Below are positions 43,715 to 52,727 of a DNA stretch of 64,000 bases, in pieces. Source of the stretch: Streptomyces gilvus (GTDB lineage: Bacteria > Actinomycetota > Actinomycetes > Streptomycetales > Streptomycetaceae); NCBI RefSeq assembly GCF_022513565.1, contig NZ_JAKWBE010000001.1, forward strand, positions 853,033 to 917,032. Direction: 5' to 3'. The position numbers and the translations under genes are program-made. Below the pieces are notes generated by a model, which searched no databases, had not been told where the DNA came from, and saw only the letters and a list, made by a program, of their open reading frames with translations. Position 1 is the stretch's first letter; the number at the start of each line of letters is the position of its first letter.

Positions 43715-45502
43715 GTGCAGTCGAGCGACGACGCCACGGGCACCGACGGGATACGTAGAAGGCGCTTTCTCGGCGCGGGGGCCCTCACGCTGGGAGCCGC
43801 GGGCGCGGTGGCGGGCGGACAGCTCCTGACCGGGAACGCCTCGGCCTCGGTGGGCGGTTCGACCGCACCGGCCGGTGCCGGCGCGTCGGTCTCCGGCACG
43901 GTCTTCAAACTGGGCGTCGCCTCCGGCGACCCGCTGCCCACCGCGATCGTGCTGTGGACCCGGGTGACTCCCGTCAACCAGGGCAACTCCGGCATCCTGC
44001 CGTCCAGTGTCCCGGTGACCTGGGAGCTGGCCTCGGACAGCGGCTTCACCAGCATCGTCAAGAGCGGCACGGCGACCGCGAGCAGCAGCCTCGCGCACAG
44101 CGTCCACGTCGATGTGACGGGCCTCAGTCCGGCGACCGACTACTGGTACCGGTTCAAGGCGCTCGGTCACACCTCCCGCACCGGCCGCACCCGCACGGCA
44201 CCCGCCGCGGGCAGCACTCCCGAGAAGCTGCGGATCGCGCTCGCCTCCTGCCAGAACTGGCAGCACGGTTACTTCACCGCCTACCAGGACATGCGCGCCC
44301 AGAAGCCCGATCTCGTGCTGTTCGTCGGCGACTACATCTACGAGAGCTCCGCCTTCTCCTACCGGGTACGCCGCCACGAGGGCTCGGGAGCGCCCGTCAC
44401 CCTCGCCCAGTACCGCTCCCGGCACGAGCAGTACAACACCGACCCGGACCTGCAGGCGATGCGCGCCGACGCCCCCTTCGTCGTCGTCTACGACGACCAC
44501 GAGGTCGAGAACGACTGGGCGGGCGACGTGGCGAACGACCCGGCCGCCTGGCCCACCGACAAGTTCCTGGCCCGCAGGGCGGCCGCCTTCCAGGCCTTCT
44601 ACGAGCACATGCCGATCCGCGCCGCGCAGAAGCCCAACGGCCCCGACGTCCTGATCTACCGCAAGCTCGACTTCGGCTCCCTGGCCCGGCTGCACGTCCT
44701 CGACACCCGCCAGTACCGCGACGACCAGGCGACCACGCAGGCCGGCGCCATGGAGACCGGCCGCGTCATCATGGGTGACACCCAGCGCGACTGGCTCGTC
44801 GACAGCATGCGCACCTCGGGCAAGCGATGGAACCTCGTCGCCTCCCAGGTGATGATGGCCGAGACCGACATCCTCGCCGGCGAGGGCAAGGAGTGGCTCT
44901 ACGACGCGTGGGACGGCTACCAGGTCGAACGCAACGCCCTGCTCGCCCAGTTCAAGGACATCCGCAACCCCGTGGTGCTCTCCGGCGACCGCCACCGCAC
45001 CATCGTCAGCGACCTCAAACTGGACTACTCCGACCCGGGCTCGACGGTCGTCGGCGCGGAGTTCGTCGGTACGTCCATCTCCAGCAACGGCGACGAGGAC
45101 CTGCAGGCCTTCGCCGCCGAGTGGGCCCCCAAGCTGGCGGACAACCCGCACTGGAAGATCATCGACGCCCGCCGCGGCTATCTCCTGCTCGACATCACCC
45201 CGACCGGCATCGACGCCCAACTGCGCGCCGTCTCCACGGTGTTGACCAAGGACGGTACGACCAGCACGGCGGCGACCTTCCGGGTCGACGACGGCGTGCC
45301 CGGCGTCCACCGGGTCGACGCGCAGACGGAGGCACCGGCGAGCGAGACCGCGGACGCTTCCTCGAGCCCGACGGATCAGGCGAGTCCGACGGATCAGGTG
45401 GTTCCGACGGACACGACCGACTCGCCGGCGGGGAGCCCCGCCGGCACCTCCACCGGCACCTCCACCGAGGTGTCACCCACCGACGTGACGACCACCGCCT
45501 GA
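43715..45502 (+). CDS. phoD: Tat-exported alkaline phosphatase PhoD
   Basis: A 595-residue PhoD-type phosphodiesterase/phosphatase. The N-terminus has a twin-arginine signal (GIRRRRFLGAGALTLG) and a cleavable hydrophobic part. An Fn3-like domain (~60-160) precedes the catalytic metallophosphoesterase domain with VGDYIYESS, VYDDHEVENDWAG, NLVASQVMMAE and LSGDRHRT. The last ~70 residues are a Ser/Thr/Pro/Asp-rich tail. It releases phosphate from organic esters outside the cell and needs Fe3+ and Ca2+ in known members. The start is GTG after GGGGGGAAAGG. An FG-GAP protein gene follows 15 nt later. Confidence 0.92.
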   Translation: MQSSDDATGTDGIRRRRFLGAGALTLGAAGAVAGGQLLTGNASASVGGSTAPAGAGASVSGTVFKLGVASGDPLPTAIVLWTRVTPVNQGNSGILPSSVPVTWELASDSGFTSIVKSGTATASSSLAHSVHVDVTGLSPATDYWYRFKALGHTSRTGRTRTAPAAGSTPEKLRIALASCQNWQHGYFTAYQDMRAQKPDLVLFVGDYIYESSAFSYRVRRHEGSGAPVTLAQYRSRHEQYNTDPDLQAMRADAPFVVVYDDHEVENDWAGDVANDPAAWPTDKFLARRAAAFQAFYEHMPIRAAQKPNGPDVLIYRKLDFGSLARLHVLDTRQYRDDQATTQAGAMETGRVIMGDTQRDWLVDSMRTSGKRWNLVASQVMMAETDILAGEGKEWLYDAWDGYQVERNALLAQFKDIRNPVVLSGDRHRTIVSDLKLDYSDPGSTVVGAEFVGTSISSNGDEDLQAFAAEWAPKLADNPHWKIIDARRGYLLLDITPTGIDAQLRAVSTVLTKDGTTSTAATFRVDDGVPGVHRVDAQTEAPASETADASSSPTDQASPTDQVVPTDTTDSPAGSPAGTSTGTSTEVSPTDVTTTA

Positions 45503-45517
45503 CCCCCGGGAGAGAAC

Positions 45518-47173
45518 GTGCTCACCCTTCGATCCCGGCGACGCGACGGGAACCACAGACACCGGCGCCCCGTCGCCGTCAGGGCGTCCCTGCTCGCCGG
45601 CTCCGCGGCCGTGCTCGTGGCCGGCGTGCTGACGGTGCTGCCCTCCGACGCGGACGCCAGCGGGCCGGCCCGCGGCGACTTCGACGGCGACGGCACCTCG
45701 GACCTCGTCTACCGCAATGTCGCGGGCCAGCTGTACATCAACACCGGTTCGGCCGAGACCATGGCCCTCGACGCCGACGTGTCCAAGGTCAAGGACGTCC
45801 TGACCCCGGGCGACCTCGACGGCGACGGCGTCCAGGACGTGCTCACCCTGAGCTCCAGCGGTGTCCTGTCCTTCCACTACGGCATCTACGCCCGTGTCCC
45901 CGGCGGTCTGGGCTCACGCAAAACCGTCGCCACCGGCTGGCAGGGCTACAACAAGATCGCCGCTCCGGGCGACATGAACGGCGACGGCAAAGTCGACCTG
46001 CTGGCCCGCACCCCGTCCGGAACTCTGTACTTCTATCCCGGCCTGGGCACCGGCGCCTTCGGCAGCCGCGTGAAGATCGGCACCGGCTGGCAGCAGTACG
46101 ACGAACTGATCGGCGCCGGCGACCTGAACCGTGACGGCGTGGGCGACCTGCTGGCCCGTACCCCGGCCGGCGTCCTCTACCGGTACCTGGGCAAGAAGGG
46201 CGGCACCTTCAACGCCAAGGTCAAGGACTCCCGGACCGAGTGGGGGTCGTACAACCAGATCGTCGGCGGCGGCGACTGGGACGGCAACGGCAAGACCGAC
46301 CTGCTGGCCCGGGACTACTCCGGCAACCTCTGGTTCTACGCGGGCAACGGCAACGGCACCTTCGCCACCCGCGCCGCCCGCAGCAAGGGCTGGGGCGCGG
46401 TGACACAGTTCGCGGGGGCGGGCGAGACCCCGCACTTCGGCAAGTACGGGATCATGGCCCGTACGGCGTCGGGCTCCGTCTACAGCTACCAGGTCACCGG
46501 CACCGGCAACCTGAGCGGCAAGCTGCTGATCGGTTCGTCCTGGCCGACGTCCTCCACGCGCCTCGCCTACGCCTCCTCCCTGCGCGACAGCGGCCTGGGC
46601 GACCTGGTCGTCCACTCCGTCAGCAGCGGCAAGCTGACCAACCCGGCGTTCTACGCCCTCACCGACCCGCTGATCGCCGCCGGCTCCACCACGTACAACC
46701 GGATCGTCGGCCCGGGTGACGTGACGGGCGACGGCAAGGGCGACCTGCTGGCCGTGACCAGCTCCGGCACGCTCTACCTCTACGCGGGCAACGGTTCCGG
46801 CACCTCCGTCGCCGGGCGGGTGAAGCTGGGCACCGGCTGGCAGCAGTACAACGCCCTGGTCGGCGGTGGCGACATCACCGGCGACGGCCGCGCCGACCTG
46901 CTGGCCCGCGACTCCTCCGGCGCCCTGTGGCGCTACGCGGGCACGGGCAGCGCGACCAAACCCTTCTCGGCCCGCGTCAAGATCGGCACCGGCTGGCAGC
47001 AGTACAAGAAGCTCTTCTCGCCGGGAGACGCCAACGGCGACGGCAAGGCCGACCTCATGGCCACCAACTCCTCCGGCGCCCTGTACTTCTACGCCGGCAC
47101 CGGCACGGGCACCTTCAAGGGCCGCGTGACAAAGGCGACGAGCGGTTGGAGCACCTGGTCGGACCTGCTGTGA
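45518..47173 (+). CDS. Secreted FG-GAP/VCBS-repeat protein
   Basis: A 551-residue exported protein. A long N-terminal signal region (basic residues, then SLLAGSAAVLVAGVLTVLP) precedes a beta-propeller of FG-GAP repeats. At least eight Ca2+-binding loops of the DxDGDGxxDL type are visible (DFDGDGTSDL, DLDGDGVQDV, DMNGDGKVDL, DVTGDGKGDL and others). There is no added catalytic domain. Such propellers bind calcium and partners at the cell surface. It lies 15 nt after phoD and may be co-expressed with it; a role beside Ca2+-dependent PhoD is only a guess. Confidence 0.88.
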   Translation: MLTLRSRRRDGNHRHRRPVAVRASLLAGSAAVLVAGVLTVLPSDADASGPARGDFDGDGTSDLVYRNVAGQLYINTGSAETMALDADVSKVKDVLTPGDLDGDGVQDVLTLSSSGVLSFHYGIYARVPGGLGSRKTVATGWQGYNKIAAPGDMNGDGKVDLLARTPSGTLYFYPGLGTGAFGSRVKIGTGWQQYDELIGAGDLNRDGVGDLLARTPAGVLYRYLGKKGGTFNAKVKDSRTEWGSYNQIVGGGDWDGNGKTDLLARDYSGNLWFYAGNGNGTFATRAARSKGWGAVTQFAGAGETPHFGKYGIMARTASGSVYSYQVTGTGNLSGKLLIGSSWPTSSTRLAYASSLRDSGLGDLVVHSVSSGKLTNPAFYALTDPLIAAGSTTYNRIVGPGDVTGDGKGDLLAVTSSGTLYLYAGNGSGTSVAGRVKLGTGWQQYNALVGGGDITGDGRADLLARDSSGALWRYAGTGSATKPFSARVKIGTGWQQYKKLFSPGDANGDGKADLMATNSSGALYFYAGTGTGTFKGRVTKATSGWSTWSDLL

Positions 47174-47244
47174 CCCCGACCCCGCCGCCCCGTCCTGTGC
47201 GCGGCTGGCGCGGGTGTGCGCGACCGTCGCCTCTGACCTGCGTT

Positions 47245-47367
47245 TCAGGCGGTGGGGTGCCGTTCCGCCGGGCTGACGGCTTCCCTGGCCGCGAGGGAGG
47301 CGAGCAGGCGTAGGCCCTCTTCCGAGGGCGAACCGGGTTCGGCGGTGTAGATCGTCATGCTGAGCCC
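47245..47367 (-). pseudogene. C-terminal remnant of an XRE/MmyB-type regulator
   Basis: The minus-strand frame encodes LSMTIYTAEPGSPSEEGLRLLASLAA and a stop. This matches the usual C-terminus (YTAEPGSPSxxALRLLASWAA) of Streptomyces XRE regulators with an MmyB-like ligand domain. Only ~40 of about 280 residues remain; the rest is missing because the sequence changes abruptly at about 47367 into a gene tail of opposite direction. Confidence 0.6.
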
Positions 47368-47482
47368 GACCGGCTCATGGTCCACATCGCCATCAACGAG
47401 AGCGACGCCGACCACGACGTCGTCCACTGGCTGACCCCCGTCACCGACGAGGAAATACACCACCGCCCCGGCCGCCGACTGA
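47368..47482 (+). pseudogene. C-terminal remnant of a cupin-domain protein
   Basis: The frame begins DRLMVHIAINESDADHDVVH and continues WLTPVTDEE, which matches the end of small cupin/carboxymuconolactone-type proteins. One extra A after TDEE then shifts the frame; removing it gives YTTAPAAD and a stop at 47482. The N-terminal two thirds is absent. With the XRE tail on the other side it marks a deletion that removed the heads of two divergent genes. Confidence 0.6.
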
Positions 47483-47621
47483 CCCCGGCCCCGAAAATCT
47501 GTCACGGCGAAGCCAGGTCTTCGGGGCTGCGGGACTAGGGTTGGGGGTACCGGGCACCTGGCTTCGAGTTCCCTCCGACCCTCGTGCCGATTCCTTCGGA
47601 CCCCCGAAACGAAAGGCGGCT

Positions 47622-47960
47622 ATGCCCGCTGAGACCGCCCCCGTCGCCGGGAACCTCGACGACGAAGATTACCCCGCCTACACCATGGGGCGCGCCGCCG
47701 ACGTTCTCGGCACCACCCCCGCCTTCCTGCGCGCCGTCGGGGAAACCGAGTTGATCGCTCCGCTGCGGTCGGAAGGCGGGCACCGCCGGTACTCCCGCCG
47801 CCAGCTGCGCACCGCCGCCCGCGCGCGCGAGCTCGTCGACCAGGGCACTCCCATCGAGGCCGCCTGCCGCATCGTCTCCCTCGAGGACCAGCTCGACGAC
47901 GCCCTCCGGCGGAACCGGGAGTTGCGCGGCGAGCTGGACGAGGACGGCACGAATATCTAG
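47622..47960 (+). CDS. MerR-type helix-turn-helix protein
   Basis: A 112-residue small regulator. The MerR-like DNA-binding domain covers residues ~19-80 (YTMGRAADVLGTTPAFLRAVGE, then GGHRRYSRRQL). A short acidic coiled coil follows (LEDQLDDALRRNRELRGEL) and there is no effector domain. It sits directly upstream of a cold-shock gene, an arrangement I recall from other Streptomyces, but a regulatory link is not shown. ATG at 47622 follows GAAAGG. Confidence 0.82.
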   Translation: MPAETAPVAGNLDDEDYPAYTMGRAADVLGTTPAFLRAVGETELIAPLRSEGGHRRYSRRQLRTAARARELVDQGTPIEAACRIVSLEDQLDDALRRNRELRGELDEDGTNI

Positions 47961-48049
47961 TACGGCCGGAACAGAAATACGGGTCGCGGCAGCGGGAGAA
48001 CAGCTGGACGCCCGCGAAAACCCACGACGTGTCCTCGCCCCGCCTGTGT

Positions 48050-48055
48050 TAGCGT
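48050..48055 (+). promoter_or_regulatory. -10 box of the cold-shock gene
   Basis: TAGCGT at 48050-48055 would start a transcript near 48062, giving an untranslated leader of about 130 nt. Confidence 0.4.
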
Positions 48056-48061
48056 GACTGC

Positions 48062-48193
48062 GGTTGCAGTTTTGGTTGCCAGAGACTTGTTTCTTTGCAG
48101 AGCTTTCCGGATCCTTCCGGAGGGGTGATCATCGCGGCGACTCGGATTCCGTAAAGTGCGGAATCCGGTACTGCCCCCAAAGGGAGATTCAAT
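48062..48193 (+). promoter_or_regulatory. Long structured 5' leader of the cold-shock gene
   Basis: About 130 nt, unusually AT-rich in its first part (GCAGTTTTGGTTGCCA, TTGTTTCTTTG). It contains a perfect 8-bp hairpin (48144-48151 with 48159-48166) before the AAAGGGAGA ribosome site. Long leaders of cspA genes act as RNA thermosensors; the same role is inferred here. Confidence 0.45.
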
Positions 48194-48397
48194 ATGGCAT
48201 CTGGCACCGTGAAGTGGTTCAACGCGGAAAAGGGCTTCGGCTTCATCGAGCAGGACGGTGGCGGCGCCGACGTGTTCGCCCACTACTCGAACATCGCCAC
48301 CAGCGGCTTCCGCGAGCTTCAGGAAGGCCAGAAGGTTACCTTCGACGTCACGCAGGGCCAGAAGGGCCCGCAGGCCGAGAACATCGTTCCCGCCTGA
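48194..48397 (+). CDS. Cold-shock protein (CspA family)
   Basis: A 67-residue single cold-shock domain. RNP1 is KGFGFIEQ and RNP2 is DVFAHYS; the start [18 protein letters not shown] is canonical. It binds single-stranded RNA/DNA and acts as an RNA chaperone. AAAGGGAGA precedes the ATG and a 14-bp perfect terminator follows, so the gene is monocistronic. Confidence 0.96.
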   Translation: MASGTVKWFNAEKGFGFIEQDGGGADVFAHYSNIATSGFRELQEGQKVTFDVTQGQKGPQAENIVPA

Positions 48398-48420
48398 CAC
48401 ACGCGTCGCGTTCCATGTGA

Positions 48421-48451
48421 TCGGGGCCCGCACTCTGAGTGCGGGCCCCGA
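48421..48451 (+). terminator. Terminator of the cold-shock gene
   Basis: A perfect 14-bp stem (48421-48434 with 48438-48451, 3-nt loop) followed by T-rich sequence. Confidence 0.92.
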
Positions 48452-48620
48452 TTCATTGCATTTTCACAGCAACTCGTTCCTGCCCGGCCGAAGGGGTGAC
48501 GGCGCCGTCCCCATCCGGGGCAAGGAGTGATATGGATCACCAAAAATCTGCCCACCGCACGCAACTGCGACCCGTGCCGTAGTCATCTGACTAGGAGTCG
48601 GGGCCCATAGGGGCTGGGCA

Positions 48621-49628
48621 GTGGAGAGAACGGGACAGGTCGTGGGACGGCGCACAAGTGGCATAGGGATCGCACTCGTCACGGTGGCGACGCTCGTCGG
48701 CGCGAGCGCCTGCGGCGCGGGCGGCAGTGACAAGGCGAGCGGCACCGACGCGAAGGCGGCGGGGAAGGCGAGCGCGAGTGCCTCGCCGACGCCGACGAAG
48801 CCCGCGGGCCCGCCGATGCTGCTGGACACCATCACCCCGCAGACGGGCACCACGGTCGGCGTGGCCATGCCGATCTCGGTGATCTTCACGAACCCGGTCG
48901 CGGAGAAGGCGCGGGCCACCGTCGAGAAGCACATGAAGGTCAGCGCCTCCGCGCCGGTGGCCGGCGCCTGGCACTGGATGGGCGACCGGCGCGCCGACTG
49001 GCGGCCCAAGACCTTCTGGCCCTCGGGCACGAAGGTGAAGATCGACGCCGACCTCAAGGGCGTCAGCAACGGCAACGGACGCTACGGCGTGCACGGCTAC
49101 ACGCACACCTTCACCATCGGCGACGACGTGCGCGCGGACGTCTCCGTCACCGGCCACACCATGAAGGTGACCCGCAACGGGAAGCTGGTGCGCACCCTCT
49201 CCATCAACGCGGGCAGCGCCCAGTATCCGACGTGGGACGGCACGATGGCCGTCATCGACAAGCAGCCGAAGGTCCACATGACCTCCTGCAGCGTCGGCAT
49301 CAGCTGCGACAAGTCCAGCCCCAACTACTACGACCTGACGCTGCCCTGGGACATCCACCTGACCCAGTCCGGCACCTACGTGCACTACTCGACCGGCGAC
49401 CCCTACCCGGGCAGCGGCAGCGCCCGCGGCTCGCACGGCTGCGTCCACCTGTCCATGTCGGACGCCAAGTGGTTCTACGGCCAGGTCAAGCAGGGCGACC
49501 CCGTCACCATCACCGGCTCGCCCCGCGGCAACGCCCCCGCCGACAACGGCTACGCCGACTTCAACCTCTCCTGGAGCCAGTGGCTCGCGGGCAGTGGGGC
49601 CGGGGAGCAGACGACCGCGACGCTGTGA
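48621..49628 (+). CDS. L,D-transpeptidase lipoprotein (Ig-like + YkuD)
   Basis: A 335-residue cell-wall enzyme. Residues 1-31 are a lipoprotein signal (ATLVGASAC lipobox), followed by an Ala/Lys/Ser/Pro linker. An Ig-like domain (~residues 70-170) is of the Ldt type (ITPQTGTTVGVAMPISVIF). The YkuD domain (~175-310) carries SHGCVHLSMSDAKW with catalytic Cys274 and the upstream HYS histidine region. It forms 3-3 peptidoglycan cross-links or attaches proteins to the wall. The start is GTG at 48621; a second GTG at 48642 is possible. Confidence 0.9.
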   Translation: MERTGQVVGRRTSGIGIALVTVATLVGASACGAGGSDKASGTDAKAAGKASASASPTPTKPAGPPMLLDTITPQTGTTVGVAMPISVIFTNPVAEKARATVEKHMKVSASAPVAGAWHWMGDRRADWRPKTFWPSGTKVKIDADLKGVSNGNGRYGVHGYTHTFTIGDDVRADVSVTGHTMKVTRNGKLVRTLSINAGSAQYPTWDGTMAVIDKQPKVHMTSCSVGISCDKSSPNYYDLTLPWDIHLTQSGTYVHYSTGDPYPGSGSARGSHGCVHLSMSDAKWFYGQVKQGDPVTITGSPRGNAPADNGYADFNLSWSQWLAGSGAGEQTTATL

Positions 49629-49687
49629 CCCGGCGCGCACACCGGTGACGGTCGCCATCGTGGCCGTCACCGGTACGCTGCTGCGTC

Positions 49688-50658
49688 GTGCGGGAGACAC
49701 GCCTCGACACCGCCCGGATCCGGGCGGCCCGCCGGGTGATCGACCCGGTGTTCCTCGACACGCCGCTGTACCGCTGTGAGGCGCTGGAGGCGGACCTCGG
49801 TGCGCGGTGAGCGTCAAGCTGGAGACGGCGAACCCCGTCCGCTGCTTCAAGGCACGCGGCACCGAGGTGGTCGCGAGCCGGCTCGCCGAGCACGGTCCGC
49901 GGGCCGTGGTGTGCGCCAGCGCGGGCAATCTCGGTCAGGCGCTCGCCTGGTCCGGCCGCGGGCGGGGGCTCGACGTCACCGTCGTGGCGTCGCGCTTCGC
50001 GACCGTGGCCAAGCTCGATCGCATCCGCGCGCTGGGCGCCCGGCTGGAGCTGGTGGACGGCGACCACGAGTCGGCACGTGCGCGGGCGTCGGCCGTCGCG
50101 CGGCACGAGGGCATCCGGCTTCTCGAGGACAGCCTGGACATCGAGACCTGCGAGGGCGCGGCGACCATCGGCCTGGAACTCGTGGGCGCCGAGCCGTCGT
50201 TCGACGCCGTCCTGATCGCACTCGGCGGCGGGGCGCTCGCCACCGGTGTGGGGCACGTGGTCAAGGACCTGGCGCCCGGGACCGAGGTGATCTGCGTCCA
50301 GCCGCTGGGGGCGCCGGCGATGACCCGCTCCTGGCACAGCCGGCGCGTGGTCACCACCGACTCGACCGACACGATCGCCGACGGCGTCGCGGGCCGGTAT
50401 CCCATCCCATCCGTCGTGGACGACCTCCTCCTGGTCGCCGACGACGCCCTCCTCGTCAAGGAGGCGTCGATCGTCGCCGGCATGCGGATGCTCCTCCACC
50501 ACGCCGGCCTCGTCGTCGAACCGTCGGCGGCGCTCGGCGTCGCGGCGATCCTGGAGAACCGCGACCGCTTCGCCGGCCGGCACGTGGTGACCGTCATCTG
50601 CGGCAGCAACGTCGACATGGACGCGTACCACCGCTGGGTCGCCACGGCTTCACCCTGA
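49688..50658 (+). pseudogene. Threonine/serine dehydratase-like gene split by a frameshift
   Basis: Two overlapping frames together form one PLP-dependent fold-type II enzyme. The first (49688-49810, 40 residues) has IDPVFLDTPLYRCEALEADL. The second (49807-50658, 283 residues, GTG start) continues SVKLETANPVRCFKARGTE with the PLP lysine, VCASAGNLGQALA and LGGGALATGV. Loss of one G in GCGCGGTGAGCGTC explains the break. Because the join forms a GTGA overlap, the larger part could still be translated by coupling, but it lacks the N-terminal segment. A serine/threonine dehydratase is most likely. Confidence 0.65.
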
Positions 50659-50697
50659 CATCGCGTCGACGTCGGCCGTCGTCTCGGCGGGAGCGGA

Positions 50698-51342
50698 TCA
50701 GGCGCCTGTGGCAGGGGGAGTGGGCCTGCGCAGCAGCCACTGGCCGAAGGTCCGGCGAGGGGGCCGTACCACCACGCGGCCGTGCGCCTTCTGACCGACC
50801 AGCTCCACACGCAGGACGACCGGAGTCTCCGGTTCCGCCGGGGCCCGGCGGTACTTGAGCTTGCTGTGGACCAGCCGCAGGCCGTCCGTGTCGATGACGA
50901 CGCCCGGCCTCGTGATCAGCGTCAGGGTCTTCCCCGCCGTCTCCAGGTCGATCCGCAAGGTGTCGTGCGTGATCACGGCCTCGGTGAAGTCGAGCGTCAC
51001 ATCGCACCAGTACACCGCGAGTTCCATTCTCCGCGGTACCACCCAGCGCCCCACCCGTTCGATCGCGCCGCTGTGCACCTGCTCGATGCGGACCACGTCC
51101 TTGGCGTCCGCCTCGGCCGACACGTTCGGCAGGTCGGCGGTGAGCGCGGACAGTTCGCCCAGGGTCCGTGCCGACAGGGCGACCTCCAGCCGCTCGTCCA
51201 ACTCGTCCGAGGTCAGCAGGCCGTCCCCGGCCGCGATGCGCAGCACGTCCACCACGCGGTCCCGGTCCGCGTGGGAGGCTCGCAGCTCGGGCGGCGACCC
51301 GAGGTCGGCGCCCTTGGGGGTGGGCGACATCTCTCCCGACAT
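50698..51342 (-). CDS. DUF1707 domain protein
   Basis: A 214-residue soluble protein. The N-terminal DUF1707 domain is typical: LRASHADRDRVVDVLRIAAGDGLLTSDELDERLE, split as a helix pair. The middle has a beta-rich segment (MELAVYWCDVTLDFTEAVI...TLRIDLETAGKTLTLITRPG) like the cell-envelope LiaF-type fold. There is no membrane helix. The function is unknown. It is convergent with the dehydratase remnant. Confidence 0.82.
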   Translation of the reverse strand: MSGEMSPTPKGADLGSPPELRASHADRDRVVDVLRIAAGDGLLTSDELDERLEVALSARTLGELSALTADLPNVSAEADAKDVVRIEQVHSGAIERVGRWVVPRRMELAVYWCDVTLDFTEAVITHDTLRIDLETAGKTLTLITRPGVVIDTDGLRLVHSKLKYRRAPAEPETPVVLRVELVGQKAHGRVVVRPPRRTFGQWLLRRPTPPATGA

Positions 51343-51567
51343 GCTTCCGTCCTGGTCCTGTCGAACGTCATCCGACGTCTTGGTGCGACGCGAGCAGCGA
51401 CGCGACGAGAAGACTAACGCTATATCGCGACATGGACCCCGGCCGGGTGCCGCCCCGGAAGGGCGGTGGCCGGTGGTGACTCACGACGTACGACATCCAT
51501 CATGCCGAGGCGTGGACGGGACAACAACCGGGCCTCATGGGCCAGTTGCTCAGGGCCCGGGACATGC

Positions 51568-51975
51568 TCAGTCGAGGACCGCGGTCGCCTCGATCTCGAC
51601 CAGGTGCTCGGGGACGTCCAGTGCCGCGACCCCGATCAGCGTGGTCGGCGGGACCGGAGTGACCCCGAGCCTCGCGGTGGCCCGCGAGATGCCGTCCAGG
51701 AGCTCGGGCATCTTGTCGGGGTTCCAGTCGACGACGTAGAAGGTCAGTTTCGCCACGTCGTCGAAGGAGCCGCCGGCCTCGGCCAGGGCGGTGGCGACAT
51801 TCAGGTAGCACCGCTCGACCTGCGCGGCGAGGTCCCCCTTGCCGACGGTCGTCCCGTCGGCGTCCCAGGCGACCTGCCCGGCTACGAAGACCAGCCGCGA
51901 ACCGGAGGCGATCGCCACCTGACGGTAGACGTCGATCTTCGGCAGTCCTTCGGGATTCCTGAGAGTGATGGCCAT
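51568..51975 (-). CDS. RidA/YjgF-family protein
   Basis: A 135-residue member of the RidA superfamily (VFVAGQVAWDADG, CYLNVATALAEAGGSFDDV, PPTTLIGVAALDVPEHLVEIEATAV). The arginine of canonical RidA (in IRxE near the C-terminus) is not evident, so imine deamination is uncertain and it may belong to another Rid subfamily. Canonical RidA removes reactive 2-aminoacrylate made by PLP dehydratases. It is expressed from a 227-bp divergent intergenic region. Confidence 0.87.
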   Translation of the reverse strand: MAITLRNPEGLPKIDVYRQVAIASGSRLVFVAGQVAWDADGTTVGKGDLAAQVERCYLNVATALAEAGGSFDDVAKLTFYVVDWNPDKMPELLDGISRATARLGVTPVPPTTLIGVAALDVPEHLVEIEATAVLD

Positions 51976-52089
51976 GCTGTCCGCCTTTCCTGTCAGACCT
52001 CGTGGTCTCTTTCGGTTACTCGACAACCGTAGGAGAGTGAGGGCTGACGTGGAAGAACGCACTTTTCGGTGACTGGGTAACCGGACGGT

Positions 52090-52105
52090 GACCACCGTGG
52101 TGGTC
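52090..52105. promoter_or_regulatory. Inverted repeat in the ridA-like/ATPase intergenic region
   Basis: GACCACC-GT-GGTGGTC, 7-bp arms around 2 nt, lies between two divergent genes and is a plausible operator. Confidence 0.35.
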
Positions 52106-52202
52106 GGCGCTCGCGATGGTCGCGGCTGTGTATGTGTCCTGTGCACGGGTAGCCGAAAGAGCGGCAATCGGTCACGAGTGGTGAACAACGAAAGAGCTCC
52201 AC

Positions 52203-52727
52203 ATGGTCATCCCGCTGATGAAGCAGGCGGAGGATGAGCCGGGCGGGAACGAGCACGCCACGCTGCGTTACGCCGCAGCCTGGGGCCCGACCACGCCCCG
52301 CTCCGCCCAGGCACGCCGCGACCTGCGCGCCGTCCTCGCCCACGCCCCGAGCGCCGGCCGCGCACCCCTTTCCGCGTCCCGGGCCATGGACGCCGAACTC
52401 GTCGTCAGCGAACTCGTCACCAACGTCCTGCGGCACGCCCCCGGCCCCTGCGCGCTCACGGTGCGGCTGACCGGCACCCATCTGGCCATCAGCCTGTACG
52501 ACACCTCGCCCCAGGCTCCGACGGTCAGACCTCCCGACCGCGGCCGCGTCGGCGGACACGGACTGCACCTGGTGCGCTCGGTCAGCGACGAGGTCGTCGT
52601 CACTCCCCGCGGCAGGGGCAAGGAGATCACCGCCCATCTGCGGCTGGTCACGGGCGACGAACTCGGCACGGCCGACCGGACGGTGTTGTCCTCGTCCCTC
52701 TCTGGCCGGACCCGGCGGACCTCGTGA
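52203..52727 (+). CDS. RsbW-like ATP-binding regulatory protein
   Basis: A 174-residue single HATPase_c domain of the anti-sigma-kinase type. N box: LVVSELVTNVLRHAPGP; G1 and G2 regions: LYDTSPQAPTV and GRVGGHGLHLVRSV. Streptomyces has dozens of such orphan kinases; most lack a linked sigma factor or antagonist. No partner gene is seen here. It is divergent from the RidA-like gene and convergent with the MFS transporter gene. Confidence 0.85.
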   Translation: MVIPLMKQAEDEPGGNEHATLRYAAAWGPTTPRSAQARRDLRAVLAHAPSAGRAPLSASRAMDAELVVSELVTNVLRHAPGPCALTVRLTGTHLAISLYDTSPQAPTVRPPDRGRVGGHGLHLVRSVSDEVVVTPRGRGKEITAHLRLVTGDELGTADRTVLSSSLSGRTRRTS

